Notes: generated by a model from the letters alone, not told the origin. Positions 20,909 to 29,134 are shown, counted from the first letter of the stretch. The stretch: 64,000 nt of DNA from an uncultured Sphingomonadaceae bacterium (GCA_947497315.1 CANMFX010000002.1:496001-560000); one strand, 5' to 3'. A program made the numbers and translations.

Positions 20909-20932
20909 GATCTAAAAAGATATTCAAAAAAT

Positions 20933-20960
20933 AACGGGGCGTTATCGTCCCGTTTTTTTT
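20933..20960 (+). terminator. Rho-independent terminator of the 80-aa peptide gene
   Basis: A 9-bp stem (20933-20941 with 20946-20954, one G-T wobble) with a TTAT loop runs directly into a run of eight T residues, ending at 20960. Confidence 0.9.
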
Positions 20961-21090
20961 GCCCAATGATGATGGATTAGACGCAGTTGGGCCGTCGATC
21001 TTGCATCATGGTAAATTGCCTTTTCATAAGTGACAGCACAAGGCATATTGGGTTTACTGATTCTTAACGTAGAAGATAAGGCTCTCATCT

Positions 21091-21849
21091 GTGACTGCAC
21101 CTGTTCGCTTTCCGCGATTTTTTGTTACAAATCCTAGCCCGTGCCCTTACTTGCCCGGCAAAAGCGAACGGAAAGTCTTCACCGAGCTGAGTGGTCCTCA
21201 TACTGACGAACTCAATGATGCATTGGGACGAATCGGATTTCGTCGTAGTCAAAACGTCGCATACCGGCCAAGCTGCCTTGACTGTAAAGCTTGCGTTTCG
21301 GTTAGGGTATTGGTCAATGAGTTTCGACCCAATGCCACGCAACGAAAATTATTGCGGCGCAATCAGGATCTGGTCGTCGAGGCTTGCGAGCCATGGGCGA
21401 CCGAGGAACAATTTTCTTTGCTGCAAAAATATCTCTCTAAACGGCATCCAGGTGGGGGAATGACCGAGATGGATGAGATGGACTATTCCGACATGATTGA
21501 ACAGTCGCCGGTAAAAAGCTATGTCATCGAATATCGCGAACCAACCGTTAGTGGCGTGAAGGGGCGACTGGTTGGTGCCTGTCTGACCGACCAACAAGGC
21601 GATGGCTTGTCGATGATTTACAGTTTTTTTGATGCCGATCATCCAGACCGGGCCGGCCTCGGCAATTTCATTATCATGGATCACATATTGCGGGCGCGCA
21701 AAGCGGGGTTACCCTATGTCTATCTTGGATATTGGGTCAACGGATCGAGCCGGATGGAATATAAAGTCCGTTTTCAACCGCTGGAGCAACTTGGCCCCGA
21801 AGGATGGCGGCGATTTAATCGGGAAGTAGACGCCAAGAAGACGGTCTGA
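21091..21849 (+). CDS. bpt: Aspartate/glutamate leucyltransferase (N-end rule)
   Basis: A 252-aa aminoacyl-tRNA-protein transferase of the Bpt/Ate1 family, which adds leucine from Leu-tRNA to proteins with N-terminal Asp or Glu so that ClpS/ClpAP degrade them. The conserved start [16 protein letters not shown], the [12 protein letters not shown] segment with C-L-D-C-K-A-C, and the late [13 protein letters not shown] motif are all typical. The start is GTG at 21091, since the conserved N-terminus begins there and there is no in-frame ATG near. It is monocistronic; a strong hairpin follows. Confidence 0.95.
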   Translation: MTAPVRFPRFFVTNPSPCPYLPGKSERKVFTELSGPHTDELNDALGRIGFRRSQNVAYRPSCLDCKACVSVRVLVNEFRPNATQRKLLRRNQDLVVEACEPWATEEQFSLLQKYLSKRHPGGGMTEMDEMDYSDMIEQSPVKSYVIEYREPTVSGVKGRLVGACLTDQQGDGLSMIYSFFDADHPDRAGLGNFIIMDHILRARKAGLPYVYLGYWVNGSSRMEYKVRFQPLEQLGPEGWRRFNREVDAKKTV

Positions 21850-21893
21850 TTTACCGAGAGAAATTCCCCGCAAACCGTTAGCTTATAAATAGA

Positions 21894-21927
21894 AAAGCCC
21901 GCCAATCATTTTTGATCAGCGGGCTTT
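21894..21927. terminator. Bidirectional terminator between bpt and the glycine-zipper gene
   Basis: AAAGCCCGC at 21894-21902 pairs perfectly with GCGGGCTTT at 21919-21927, with an inner ATCA/TGAT pairing. It lies between two convergent genes. The stem ends are A/T-rich on both sides, so it can work for both strands. Confidence 0.8.
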
Positions 21928-21957
21928 CGTCAATCTAGTGGATGTTCCATTGCGATA

Positions 21958-23382
21958 TCAGCAGTGGGCCTGCTGGCAACCTTTCAAGGGGCCAGGGTCA
22001 TATTTTTTCGGTTTGGGTTTCCACACTTTTTTTGGAGCGGCCTTCCAGCGTTTCTTGGCCGGTTTGGCTTTTGTGTAGATGACTTCTTCATCGATGTAGG
22101 TTGTCGTGGTCGTTGTCGTAACCGGCGTAGATTCGATCACCACAGTGGTCACCATTGGTTGGGCATGCGTGTAGTAATAGGCGGGATAATAATATCCGCC
22201 ATGCCAGCCACTGGGATAACGTTGATGCGCCCGGTATTGTGGCTGCCGGGCAGGAACACTGTATTCAGGAGCACGATAGTCTACTCCCGGAGCACGGGAA
22301 TATTGCTCACGTTCCTGATAATCCTGCCCATATTTCTTTAGGAGCTTGCGGCATCGATCCGTGCCCTGATCAATTGCGGCACCGGCCAAAGCGCCAACGC
22401 CGCCACCAATTAAGGAGCCACCCAAGCGGTTCCCGCGTCCGGCAATACGATTCCCTGCCAAAGCGCCTATAGCACCTCCGACAACGGCTCCGCCGATGCC
22501 GCTGCTTTTCTTACAGCGCTCCAGATAGGCCAGTTCTTCAGCGCGGCTGTCATAGCCCCGGTCTTCGTAGCGCTGTTGTCGATAGTAAGGGTCGTCGCGG
22601 ACAGGTCCGTCGCTGCTCCAATGCGGACCATCAGCATAGTTGACGCCGGCCTGTGAAACATCGCCATCACCAATGAATGTACCGGAATATTGTCCTTTAT
22701 AAACCTTGCCTTCGGCGTCGCGATACGTTCCCTGCCAATCGCCTTTGTAACTGCCATCTTCGCGATATGCCCCGTCCCAGTCACCTTGATAGATTGTCGA
22801 TCCGCCATGCGCGCCCGATGGCGTTGCAATAACCCGGTCATCATTCATCAGGATGCTTTTATCATAGGTTACCTGACCAGCGCGGTAACCGTCATTATAA
22901 CCTTGGTTATAACGATCCCAATCGAGATTATTGACGCTGTCATAGACTACACCGCGGCGATCAGTCAGAACCGCATCATCATAATAGCGCGACCAGCCAT
23001 AGCCAGCAGTGGGCCGGTGAAGGCCATAATGACCATAGTTGGCGATAAAGAAGCTGGGCCTGATGAAAGTCCTCGGCAGCCGGAAACCACGGTGCGGCCG
23101 CTTATACCCTTTGCGATATCCCATGCGTCCCATCCGGACTTTTGCACCGTCGCGAAAATGGCGCCCGCCGCGCATGGCATGCCGCATATGTTTGCCGCCC
23201 ATGCGGTTCATCGTCTTCTTGGCGCCTTGCACACCAGAGGCAAGCGCAGTGACAGAGGCAAAAGACATATCCACCGGTGCCTGCGCTGCGGTGCTGCCCG
23301 GCACCGAGTCGATGGCGGCGGATGCCGCTGCTGGCGTCATCGCCATAGCGCCAGCCAAGCCAGCAAATAGAAGGGTCTTCAT
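21958..23382 (-). CDS. Glycine-zipper envelope protein with MORN-like repeats
   Basis: A 474-aa protein. ATG 23382 has AGGGAG 9 bases upstream, and a signal peptide follows (K-T-L-L-F-A-G-L-A-G-A-M, cleavage near A-A-A-S-A-A). After a His/Arg/Gly-rich basic part (about 60-115) comes a Tyr/Gly/Asp-rich part with repeats of the form Y-x-G-D-W-x-G-x-Y, similar to MORN repeats (about 205-250). A glycine-zipper 2TM segment (G-I-G-G-A-V-V-G-G-A-I-G-A-L-A-G and a second copy) lies near 295-345. The tail is Pro/Lys/Trp-rich and ends in C-Q-Q-A-H-C. Glycine-zipper 2TM proteins such as the 17-kDa antigen insert in the outer membrane or envelope. Function unknown; the mixed composition makes further domain calls uncertain. 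Confidence 0.82.
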   Translation of the reverse strand: MKTLLFAGLAGAMAMTPAAASAAIDSVPGSTAAQAPVDMSFASVTALASGVQGAKKTMNRMGGKHMRHAMRGGRHFRDGAKVRMGRMGYRKGYKRPHRGFRLPRTFIRPSFFIANYGHYGLHRPTAGYGWSRYYDDAVLTDRRGVVYDSVNNLDWDRYNQGYNDGYRAGQVTYDKSILMNDDRVIATPSGAHGGSTIYQGDWDGAYREDGSYKGDWQGTYRDAEGKVYKGQYSGTFIGDGDVSQAGVNYADGPHWSSDGPVRDDPYYRQQRYEDRGYDSRAEELAYLERCKKSSGIGGAVVGGAIGALAGNRIAGRGNRLGGSLIGGGVGALAGAAIDQGTDRCRKLLKKYGQDYQEREQYSRAPGVDYRAPEYSVPARQPQYRAHQRYPSGWHGGYYYPAYYYTHAQPMVTTVVIESTPVTTTTTTTYIDEEVIYTKAKPAKKRWKAAPKKVWKPKPKKYDPGPLKGCQQAHC

Positions 23383-23441
23383 GGTTAACAACTCCCTGTT
23401 TCGGACCGTACGATTGGCACGCCCCACCGTATAATGGTTAA
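23381..23441 (-). promoter_or_regulatory. Two TTAACCAT (CtrA half-site-like) sequences at the glycine-zipper gene start
   Basis: On the minus strand TTAACCAT occurs at 23381-23388 (its CAT... end overlaps the start codon) and at 23434-23441, 53 bp apart, in a short AT-rich leader. CtrA half sites in alphaproteobacteria have this form and ctrA is in this window. No full TTAA-N7-TTAA is present, so binding is only a suggestion. Confidence 0.35.
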
Positions 23442-23543
23442 CACATAGTTACCATTTTAGGCGTTGTTTGACCATTAGTAGCTTGTAAAATAGGGTAGAT
23501 TTAGAACACTGTCTCGAAATGGGGCAATATAGTTACGGCGCTG

Positions 23544-24029
23544 TTAACCAAGCCCGTTAGCAATGGCTGCAACCAGATTTGTCATGCCTGTCTCGTCCGC
23601 TGCCGTGAACCGATCGGGCAGGGGGCTGTCCAAATCTAGTACCGCTATAACCCGGCCGTCTTTGCATACAGGCACCACCAGTTCGCTACGGCTATCCGCA
23701 TCACAGGCTATGTGACCAGGAAACGCGTGTACATCGGCGACCCGCTGCACCTGATTGGTTGCTGCGGCGGTTCCGCAAACGCCTTTGCCTATTGCAATCC
23801 GGATACATGCACTTTTGCCCTGAAACGGACCGAGCACCAGTTCGTCCTCCATTACACGGTAAAAGCCGGCCCAATTCAGATCCGGAACATATTGCCAGAT
23901 TAGCGCCGAGACATTGGCCATATTGGCGATCGCGTCGGGCTCACCATCTGTGAGTGCACGTGCGGCTGTCGTTAGGTCGTCATATAGTATGTCCGGGGAC
24001 TGGTCTGCTGAGATGGAGAAATCATACAT
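23544..24029 (-). CDS. msrC: Free methionine-(R)-sulfoxide reductase (GAF domain)
   Basis: A 161-aa single GAF-domain protein. Three cysteines at C75, C85 and C109 have exactly the spacing of the catalytic and resolving cysteines of E. coli fRMsr (10 and 24 residues apart). The surrounding motifs G-P-F-Q-G-K-x-A-C-I-R-I, G-K-G-V-C-G and H-I-A-C-D-A-D-S-R-S-E-L are the fRMsr signature, including the glutamate that binds the sulfoxide. The enzyme reduces free Met-R-SO in the cytoplasm with thioredoxin. It is monocistronic. About 220 bp without evident genes separate it from the TetR gene's end. Confidence 0.93.
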   Translation of the reverse strand: MYDFSISADQSPDILYDDLTTAARALTDGEPDAIANMANVSALIWQYVPDLNWAGFYRVMEDELVLGPFQGKSACIRIAIGKGVCGTAAATNQVQRVADVHAFPGHIACDADSRSELVVPVCKDGRVIAVLDLDSPLPDRFTAADETGMTNLVAAIANGLG

Positions 24030-24250
24030 AAGGAGCCCGGTATCAGTTCATGGGGCAGGCATTCAAGACGATATCTTTGCACGGCATTCATTCATTCGGT
24101 TAAAGTATTGTTCTAGAAAGATTAGTTGATAATATCCATTGTCTGTTTCCAGGGATTTCTTCCGCTGCCACCTAGAAAGGCTGAAAATCCACGCAAATAT
24201 TTGTCACCGAAAGTCTAAAAGAGCGACATGGTCGATGTCCGTTGAGCTTT

Positions 24251-24883
24251 CTATATCTGCCGCTGGCCCAATGCTGCCTCGAACTCACGTCGTGCAGAGA
24301 CTTTCAGATACGGAAACAGCACGGCGAGGTGATGTTGAATACCGCGCTTCTGATCGGTCCAACTGACCTGCTCAAGTCCTTCGAGTTCCCGCAGATAGTC
24401 AACCCAATAGCGGCTGACGATCCACAGTGACCGGGCCAGGACATCAATGTTCTGTTCGTTATCTCTCAAGAAGAGACCTTCTTCGTCAATTCGCTTGAGT
24501 AAGTCGACAAGCCCCTCATAATCTGCGGTTAGTTCAGAATCCGGTCGCTGACCAACTGGTGCGCCGGCATAATGTATTCGATCACGCAGAAGGAAGCGGT
24601 AGCGCCATGTCAGCTGCATCCCGAATAGTAAGTGGTCGATATAGTTGTCAGCCAATGACCCGTTTTTCTTGGTTAAGCGATATTCTCTCATCGACAATAT
24701 TGCATCGTCCTCCAGCGCGATCGCCAGGTCGCGCTTCGTCGGAAAATGATAAGTTAAATTCCCTTGGGACATGTCCAAGGAAGCCGCGATTTCAGTAACT
24801 GACGTTGCTGCATATCCCTTTTCGTTGAAGGCTTTGCGACTGGCCTCCAATATGCGGTCCGCGGTGTGAGAACGCGCTTTCAT
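24251..24883 (-). CDS. TetR-family repressor of the divergent glutathione-linked operon
   Basis: A 210-aa protein starting at ATG 24883, with AGGAAA just upstream; a longer frame to 24922 would start at TTG inside the operator. The N-terminal helix-turn-helix is standard (R-I-L-E-A-S-R-K-A-F-N-E-K-G-Y, then S-V-T-E-I-A-A-S-L and N-L-T-Y-H-F-P-T-K). The C-terminal region is helical with many Trp and Arg and no recognisable ligand motif. It is divergent from the GMC oxidoreductase gene. Two perfect TAGGT-N6-ACCTA palindromes lie between the genes, so it very likely controls itself and the operon. The inducer is unknown and is probably a substrate or intermediate of that pathway. Confidence 0.9.
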   Translation of the reverse strand: MKARSHTADRILEASRKAFNEKGYAATSVTEIAASLDMSQGNLTYHFPTKRDLAIALEDDAILSMREYRLTKKNGSLADNYIDHLLFGMQLTWRYRFLLRDRIHYAGAPVGQRPDSELTADYEGLVDLLKRIDEEGLFLRDNEQNIDVLARSLWIVSRYWVDYLRELEGLEQVSWTDQKRGIQHHLAVLFPYLKVSARREFEAALGQRQI

Positions 24884-24924
24884 TTTTCCTATTTTCCTTC
24901 CCGGAGACAACAAACTTGTCAAAT

Positions 24925-24960
24925 TAGGTTTTATAACCTAATAATAGGTAATGCAACCTA
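24925..24960. promoter_or_regulatory. Two tandem TetR operators, TAGGT-N6-ACCTA
   Basis: Operator 1 is 24925-24940 (extended arms TTAGGTT/AACCTAA at 24924-24941) and operator 2 is 24945-24960. Both fit TAGGT-N6-ACCTA exactly, and their centres are 20 bp apart, i.e. two helical turns on one DNA face. On the plus strand a TTGTCA at 24916 with TAATAA/AATAAT at 24939-24945 would put a promoter across the operators. Confidence 0.8.
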
Positions 24961-24987
24961 ATTAGCGATTCTTGAAGCAGGAACAAG

Positions 24988-26487
24988 GTGAGGCGAGCAA
25001 CGATAGTGGAGCAAAATCTCAAACATATTATCATTGTCGGTGGCGGCACTGCTGGATCAGTTCTTGCTGCACGGCTCAGTGAAAGCCCTGCAATATATGT
25101 AACGCTGCTAGAAGCGGGCCCCAATGATACGACCTATGATTCCGCAATTCTCAATCCTGCACGGGCCGCTGATGCATGGCAGGGCGCTGTTCCAATCGCG
25201 ACGACCGTCATGAAAACGCAAAGCGCTGCCATTCCGATATTGCAGGGGCGGATACTGGGCGGGACATCTGCGGCCAATGGGTTGGCCACCTTGAGAGGGC
25301 TACCAGAAGATTATGACGGTTGGGCCGCTTCAGGACTGGACGGATGGGGCTGGAACGATGTTGCAGAAACTTTCATAGCCGCAGAAAGCGATCTGGATTT
25401 TGGGTCTAGTCCGATCCACGGCGATTCAGGTCCTCTTACGGTTCGCCGCTGGCGCCGCGATGAGATGAGCCATGCACAAATTGCGTTCCATGACGGCATG
25501 ACCGAAGTCGGTAATGCGATTGTTCAAGACATTAATGATCCTGACCAATTGCCAGGCATCGGTATTTTTCCGGTTACTGTTGATAAAGACACCAATCGAT
25601 TGTCGACCAGCCTTGCCTATTTGACTGATAGGGTAAGGCAGCGGGAAAATCTTGAGATCCGAACCAATGCCAAGGTTGCCGCGCTGCAAATTGAGAAATG
25701 CAGAGCGACAGGCGTTACGTTAGAGAGCGGTGAGCAGATTGAGGGCGATGAAGTGGTCGTGTCGGTCGGCGCTCTATGGTCTCCCGCTCTGCTCATGCGA
25801 TCCGGCGTTGGTCCGGCTTCTCACCTTGCTGACCATGATATAGTTGTTCAAGCTGATTTGCCAGTTGGTGAGACCATGGCCGATCATCTGGGGCCATCTG
25901 TGCCCTACACTCATGAAGGACCGCGTGGCGGCACCGCCGGACCGGCGCAGTCTCTTTACATCGGCGCATCCAATGGCAAAGACGTTGACTATCATTTGTT
26001 CCCAATAGCACCCGCACCGACGGACGATCTAACCAACTTTGTGATGGCGGCTTTCTTGATGCACTCTCCCGGCAACGGCAAGGTGCGGCTGAGCGATAGT
26101 GTGGACTCCGATCCTGTCGTGACCGCTCCCAATCTACCCGAAGACGGTATCAATCGGTTGCGGCATGCTTTTCAGAAAATTGCAGAATGGGAGGCGTCGG
26201 AAGCCTTCAGACAGTCTGGATGCCGGCCGTTGATACCCTATGACCTTACCAAAAAAGAAGCGGTATCTGTCGCGCTGGATCGTGGGATTGTCAGCTATGG
26301 TCATATGACCAGCACCTGCCCGATGGGAACGGTGCTGGATGCCGATTGTCGGGTCCGGGGTATTGCCCGGCTGCGTGTGGTCGATGCTTCGGTTATGCCT
26401 ACTATCCCGGCGGGTAACACATATCTGGGCTGTGTTATGATTGCAGAACGGATTGCCCGCAAAATGAAAGCGGAACTGGACCAATGA
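24988..26487 (+). CDS. GMC-family FAD oxidoreductase (choline-dehydrogenase-like)
   Basis: The start is GTG at 24988 with AGGA 5 bases upstream; GTG 25006 is an alternative. The 499-aa protein has the FAD-binding I-I-I-V-G-G-G-T-A-G-S-V-L-A-A-R-L near residues 14-30, the flavin-loop G-R-I-L-G-G-T-S-A-A-N-G, the GMC signature around W-S-P-A-L-L-M-R-S-G-V-G, and the C-terminal G-H-M-T-S-T-C-P-M-G and P-A-G-N-T-Y-L-G motifs that carry the active-site His and Asn. Family members oxidise alcohols (choline, benzyl or polyethylene-glycol alcohols, cyclic alcohols) to carbonyls. It is the first gene of a four-gene operon with glutathione-linked partners and TetR control. Substrate not readable. Confidence 0.9.
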   Translation: MRRATIVEQNLKHIIIVGGGTAGSVLAARLSESPAIYVTLLEAGPNDTTYDSAILNPARAADAWQGAVPIATTVMKTQSAAIPILQGRILGGTSAANGLATLRGLPEDYDGWAASGLDGWGWNDVAETFIAAESDLDFGSSPIHGDSGPLTVRRWRRDEMSHAQIAFHDGMTEVGNAIVQDINDPDQLPGIGIFPVTVDKDTNRLSTSLAYLTDRVRQRENLEIRTNAKVAALQIEKCRATGVTLESGEQIEGDEVVVSVGALWSPALLMRSGVGPASHLADHDIVVQADLPVGETMADHLGPSVPYTHEGPRGGTAGPAQSLYIGASNGKDVDYHLFPIAPAPTDDLTNFVMAAFLMHSPGNGKVRLSDSVDSDPVVTAPNLPEDGINRLRHAFQKIAEWEASEAFRQSGCRPLIPYDLTKKEAVSVALDRGIVSYGHMTSTCPMGTVLDADCRVRGIARLRVVDASVMPTIPAGNTYLGCVMIAERIARKMKAELDQ

Positions 26488-26516
26488 TAATCTCAAAAAG
26501 AACTGAAAGGTAAAAA

Positions 26517-27170
26517 ATGGCCAACACCATTGATGTTTTCTGGTCGTTCAGAAGCCCATATTCCTATCTGGTGACGCCAGACTTATTGCGACTGCGCGAG
26601 GATTATGCGGTGAGCGTCTCGCTTCGTCCAGTATTACCGATTGCTTTACGTGCTAAATCAACGGTGTTCGATGCCGCGGACAAAAAGCGGCCGCGCTATA
26701 TTGTAATGGATTCCATGCGGCGAGCGGCGTTTCTGGGATTGCCGTTTGTCTGGCCCAAGCCGGATCCGGTCGTTCAGGACCTGGAGACTTTCGAGGTTCC
26801 CGAAGACCAGCCTTATATCTGGCGATTGTCGATGCTCGGTGTTGAGGCAGAACGGCAAGGAAAGGGTATAGATTTCGCATATCATGTAGCCGCTCTTTTG
26901 TGGGGTGGAACCAAAAACTGGGACAAAGGCGAATATTTGACGCTTGCTGCTGAACGCGCGGGCCTAGATCTCTCTGAGATGGAAAGTGTTTTCGCGCATT
27001 ATGATGTCAAGGCTGAGATAGAGAAAAACCATATGTTGCTAGAACAATCTGGTCATTGGGGCGTACCGACAATGGTCTTCAAGGGTGAACCGTTTTTTGG
27101 TCAGGACCGGATCGATACGCTGCGTTGGCGGCTCGATGAGGCGGGACTGCGGCGCAGTCCGTCCAAGTAA
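26517..27170 (+). CDS. DsbA-family / 2-hydroxychromene-2-carboxylate isomerase-like protein
   Basis: A 217-aa protein of the thioredoxin-fold DsbA/GST-kappa group. The N-terminal F-W-S-F-R-S-P-Y-S-Y-L near residues 9-19 is the glutathione-activating region of HCCA isomerases and kappa GSTs, where a serine replaces the CxxC of DsbA. The helical insert is typical (residues about 60-170), and the C-terminal G-V-P-T-M-V-F-K-G is the cis-Pro loop that contacts glutathione. NahD-like members isomerise an aromatic catabolic intermediate with bound GSH; others conjugate or reduce. The gene lies 29 bp after the GMC gene and 47 bp before the SDR gene. Confidence 0.85.
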   Translation: MANTIDVFWSFRSPYSYLVTPDLLRLREDYAVSVSLRPVLPIALRAKSTVFDAADKKRPRYIVMDSMRRAAFLGLPFVWPKPDPVVQDLETFEVPEDQPYIWRLSMLGVEAERQGKGIDFAYHVAALLWGGTKNWDKGEYLTLAAERAGLDLSEMESVFAHYDVKAEIEKNHMLLEQSGHWGVPTMVFKGEPFFGQDRIDTLRWRLDEAGLRRSPSK

Positions 27171-27217
27171 CCAACAGAACGAACAAGCCATATCTAACAA
27201 CAAAGGGGGACTAACAA

Positions 27218-28012
27218 ATGGATCTTCAGATCAAAGGCAAAAAGGCCATTATGGCAGGCGGCAGTGCTGGTATGGGAAGAGCAACTGCTGAACGCCTTGC
27301 CGAGGCAGGAGCGGAGCTAATCATTTCTGCCCGTGGCGAAGCTCGATTACAAAAAGCCGCAGAGCAAATCGCGGAGACATACGGCGTACCGGTAACACCG
27401 GTTGTTGCAGATTCCTCAACCGAGGCGGGTCGAGAGGCGTTATTCGCTGCCTGTCCTGATCCCGATATTCTTGCGATTACGATAAAGCCGCCCGATCCCA
27501 ACGGAGATTTTTTGGATGTATCGGCCGAAATGTGGCGCGATTCAGTGGAGACAGCCTTGATCGGGCCGATCGAAATCATGCGAAATTATATCCCCGCAAT
27601 GAAGAAGAAAGGCTGGGGCAGGATCGTCAACATCGCTACCTTCTCTGCCAAGAACCCGATGATCTGGCGGTTGATGTCGGGTCCAGCTCGGTCCGCTTTA
27701 CTCAATTACACGGCAAGCGTTTCACGGGAAATTGCCCCGCATGGCGTTATCATGAACAATCTTCTGCCTGGCATGTTTGCGACTGAGGGCGCATCGGAAA
27801 TTATGGGTGCCTATGCCGATGCCTTCGGCCTTGAACGCAAACCAGAAATCGTAAGGGCGCACTTCAAGGAACATAACCACATTCCCGCTGGCTTTATGGG
27901 TGATGCCGACGATCTCGCGCCGATGGCTGCTTTCCTGTGCAGTTCCCTGGCAAGATTTATCGTCGGTCAGAATATTGTGATCGACGGTGGGCAACACAAC
28001 TCCATTTTCTGA
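27218..28012 (+). CDS. Atypical SDR-family protein without YxxxK
   Basis: A 264-aa Rossmann-fold SDR with strong ribosome site AAAGGGGGA. The cofactor motif is G-G-S-A-G-M-G near residues 14-20. The canonical NNAG is replaced by I-T-I-K-P-P, and the catalytic Y-x3-K by S154-G-P-A-R158; the strand before it reads N-I-A-T-F-S. A known SDR subgroup, the FabG-like reductases with S-N-A-A-R, also has S-x3-R at this place, but the NNAG loss is an additional change. The C-terminal V-I-D-G-G is normal. NAD(P) binding is likely; whether it catalyses hydride transfer is open. It sits between the isomerase-like and GST genes of the operon. Confidence 0.87.
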   Translation: MDLQIKGKKAIMAGGSAGMGRATAERLAEAGAELIISARGEARLQKAAEQIAETYGVPVTPVVADSSTEAGREALFAACPDPDILAITIKPPDPNGDFLDVSAEMWRDSVETALIGPIEIMRNYIPAMKKKGWGRIVNIATFSAKNPMIWRLMSGPARSALLNYTASVSREIAPHGVIMNNLLPGMFATEGASEIMGAYADAFGLERKPEIVRAHFKEHNHIPAGFMGDADDLAPMAAFLCSSLARFIVGQNIVIDGGQHNSIF

Positions 28013-28057
28013 TGAATAGATCGAACGAGAAGACCGGAAGAATATGAGGAGGGGCAT

Positions 28058-29134
28058 ATGATAGTCTACGGATCGCGTATTTCTTACTATACGGGCAAAC
28101 TTGAAGCCTATTTGCGCTATAAGAATATTGCTTATACGCCTTTGCCGACACCTTATGGCAACGCCCAGATGCTAAAGGAAAAGGTGGGCGCGGTGCAGAT
28201 GCCAATTGTCGATGATGATGGAAAGTGGATGTCAGATACGACACCTATCATCATGCATCTTGAGGATGAGCATCCAGATAACCCTATCTTGCCGGACGAT
28301 CCGGTCGTTAATTTCATTTCACATCTTATCGAAGATTATGGGGATGAATGGCTTTGGCGGTCAGCAATGTACTATCGTTGGTGGTATGACTGTGACAGGC
28401 TGCTTGCCTCCAACGTTCTGACTGATGAGGTTACTGGACATTTAAAATTGCCTCGGTGGATGAGACTAAAGATGATAGTTCGCCGACAGGTTCGTCACTA
28501 TGTCAAACGAGATGGTGTCACAGAAGAAACACGCAAACATATCGAGCAAACATATCACAGTGCGCTAGCTGGCATGACAGCGATGTTGGAGAATCGCCCG
28601 TTTCTTCTCGGTAGTGCGCCATCACTGGCCGATTTTGGAATGATGGGGCCTATGTTCCGTCATTATGGTCAAGACCCCACGCCGCAGGAAATAATGCGCA
28701 ACACCGCGCCGGCAGTTTTTGAATGGGTTGCCCGGATGTGGCATGGTCAGAACCAAGATCAGCCAAAGTTTGTTACCCAAATACCAAGTGATGCTGCACC
28801 ATTGTTGAAAGAAATCTGTGAAACGCATTTGGTTCAATTGACGGCTAATGCAGAAGCTTTTGCTAGGGATGAGGAGCGCTTTGATATGACGGTTCAAGGC
28901 TGCGATTATCAGGATATCGCTGTATCAAGATATCGTGTTTGGTGCCTCGAAGAGTTGCGTCACCGTTTTGACTTGCTGTCCGCAGATCAGCAAAAAACGG
29001 TCAAAGCGTTACTTCCCTTTGGTAATGCGGAAGTTCTTTGGGATACACAGGTTCTGGCACAATCCGATTATAACCGCGATAATCATCTACCCTTTGGAAG
29101 GGCCATGAACGTATTCAATGGCGGACTCCCATAA
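28058..29134 (+). CDS. Glutathione S-transferase-like protein, long form
   Basis: A 358-aa protein starting 5 bp after a strong GAGGAGG site. The N-terminal thioredoxin-fold domain (about 1-80) has S-Y-Y-T-G-K-L-E-A-Y-L where GSTs have the glutathione-activating Tyr/Ser and first helix, then V-Q-M-P-I-V-D-D-D and S-D-T-T-P-I-I-M-H-L for the cis-Pro loop and glutamyl contact. The C-terminal helical domain carries the usual S-L-A-D-F-G motif (about 188-193). At 358 aa it is well above the usual 200-230 aa and has an extra ~120-residue C-terminal part that I do not recognise. Last gene of the TetR-controlled operon; a conjugation or thiolytic step is inferred. Confidence 0.85.
   Translation: MIVYGSRISYYTGKLEAYLRYKNIAYTPLPTPYGNAQMLKEKVGAVQMPIVDDDGKWMSDTTPIIMHLEDEHPDNPILPDDPVVNFISHLIEDYGDEWLWRSAMYYRWWYDCDRLLASNVLTDEVTGHLKLPRWMRLKMIVRRQVRHYVKRDGVTEETRKHIEQTYHSALAGMTAMLENRPFLLGSAPSLADFGMMGPMFRHYGQDPTPQEIMRNTAPAVFEWVARMWHGQNQDQPKFVTQIPSDAAPLLKEICETHLVQLTANAEAFARDEERFDMTVQGCDYQDIAVSRYRVWCLEELRHRFDLLSADQQKTVKALLPFGNAEVLWDTQVLAQSDYNRDNHLPFGRAMNVFNGGLP

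Noticed and set aside
22690-23370. 226-codon plus-strand frame opposite the glycine-zipper gene
   Set aside because: The minus-strand gene has signal peptide, ribosome site and repeats; this is antisense shadow.
24030-24250. 220-bp stretch between the methionine-sulfoxide reductase and TetR genes; 75-codon plus frame at 24139-24366
   Set aside because: The frame overlaps the TetR 3' end, has no ribosome site and no domain. I see no RNA gene or repeat in the stretch.
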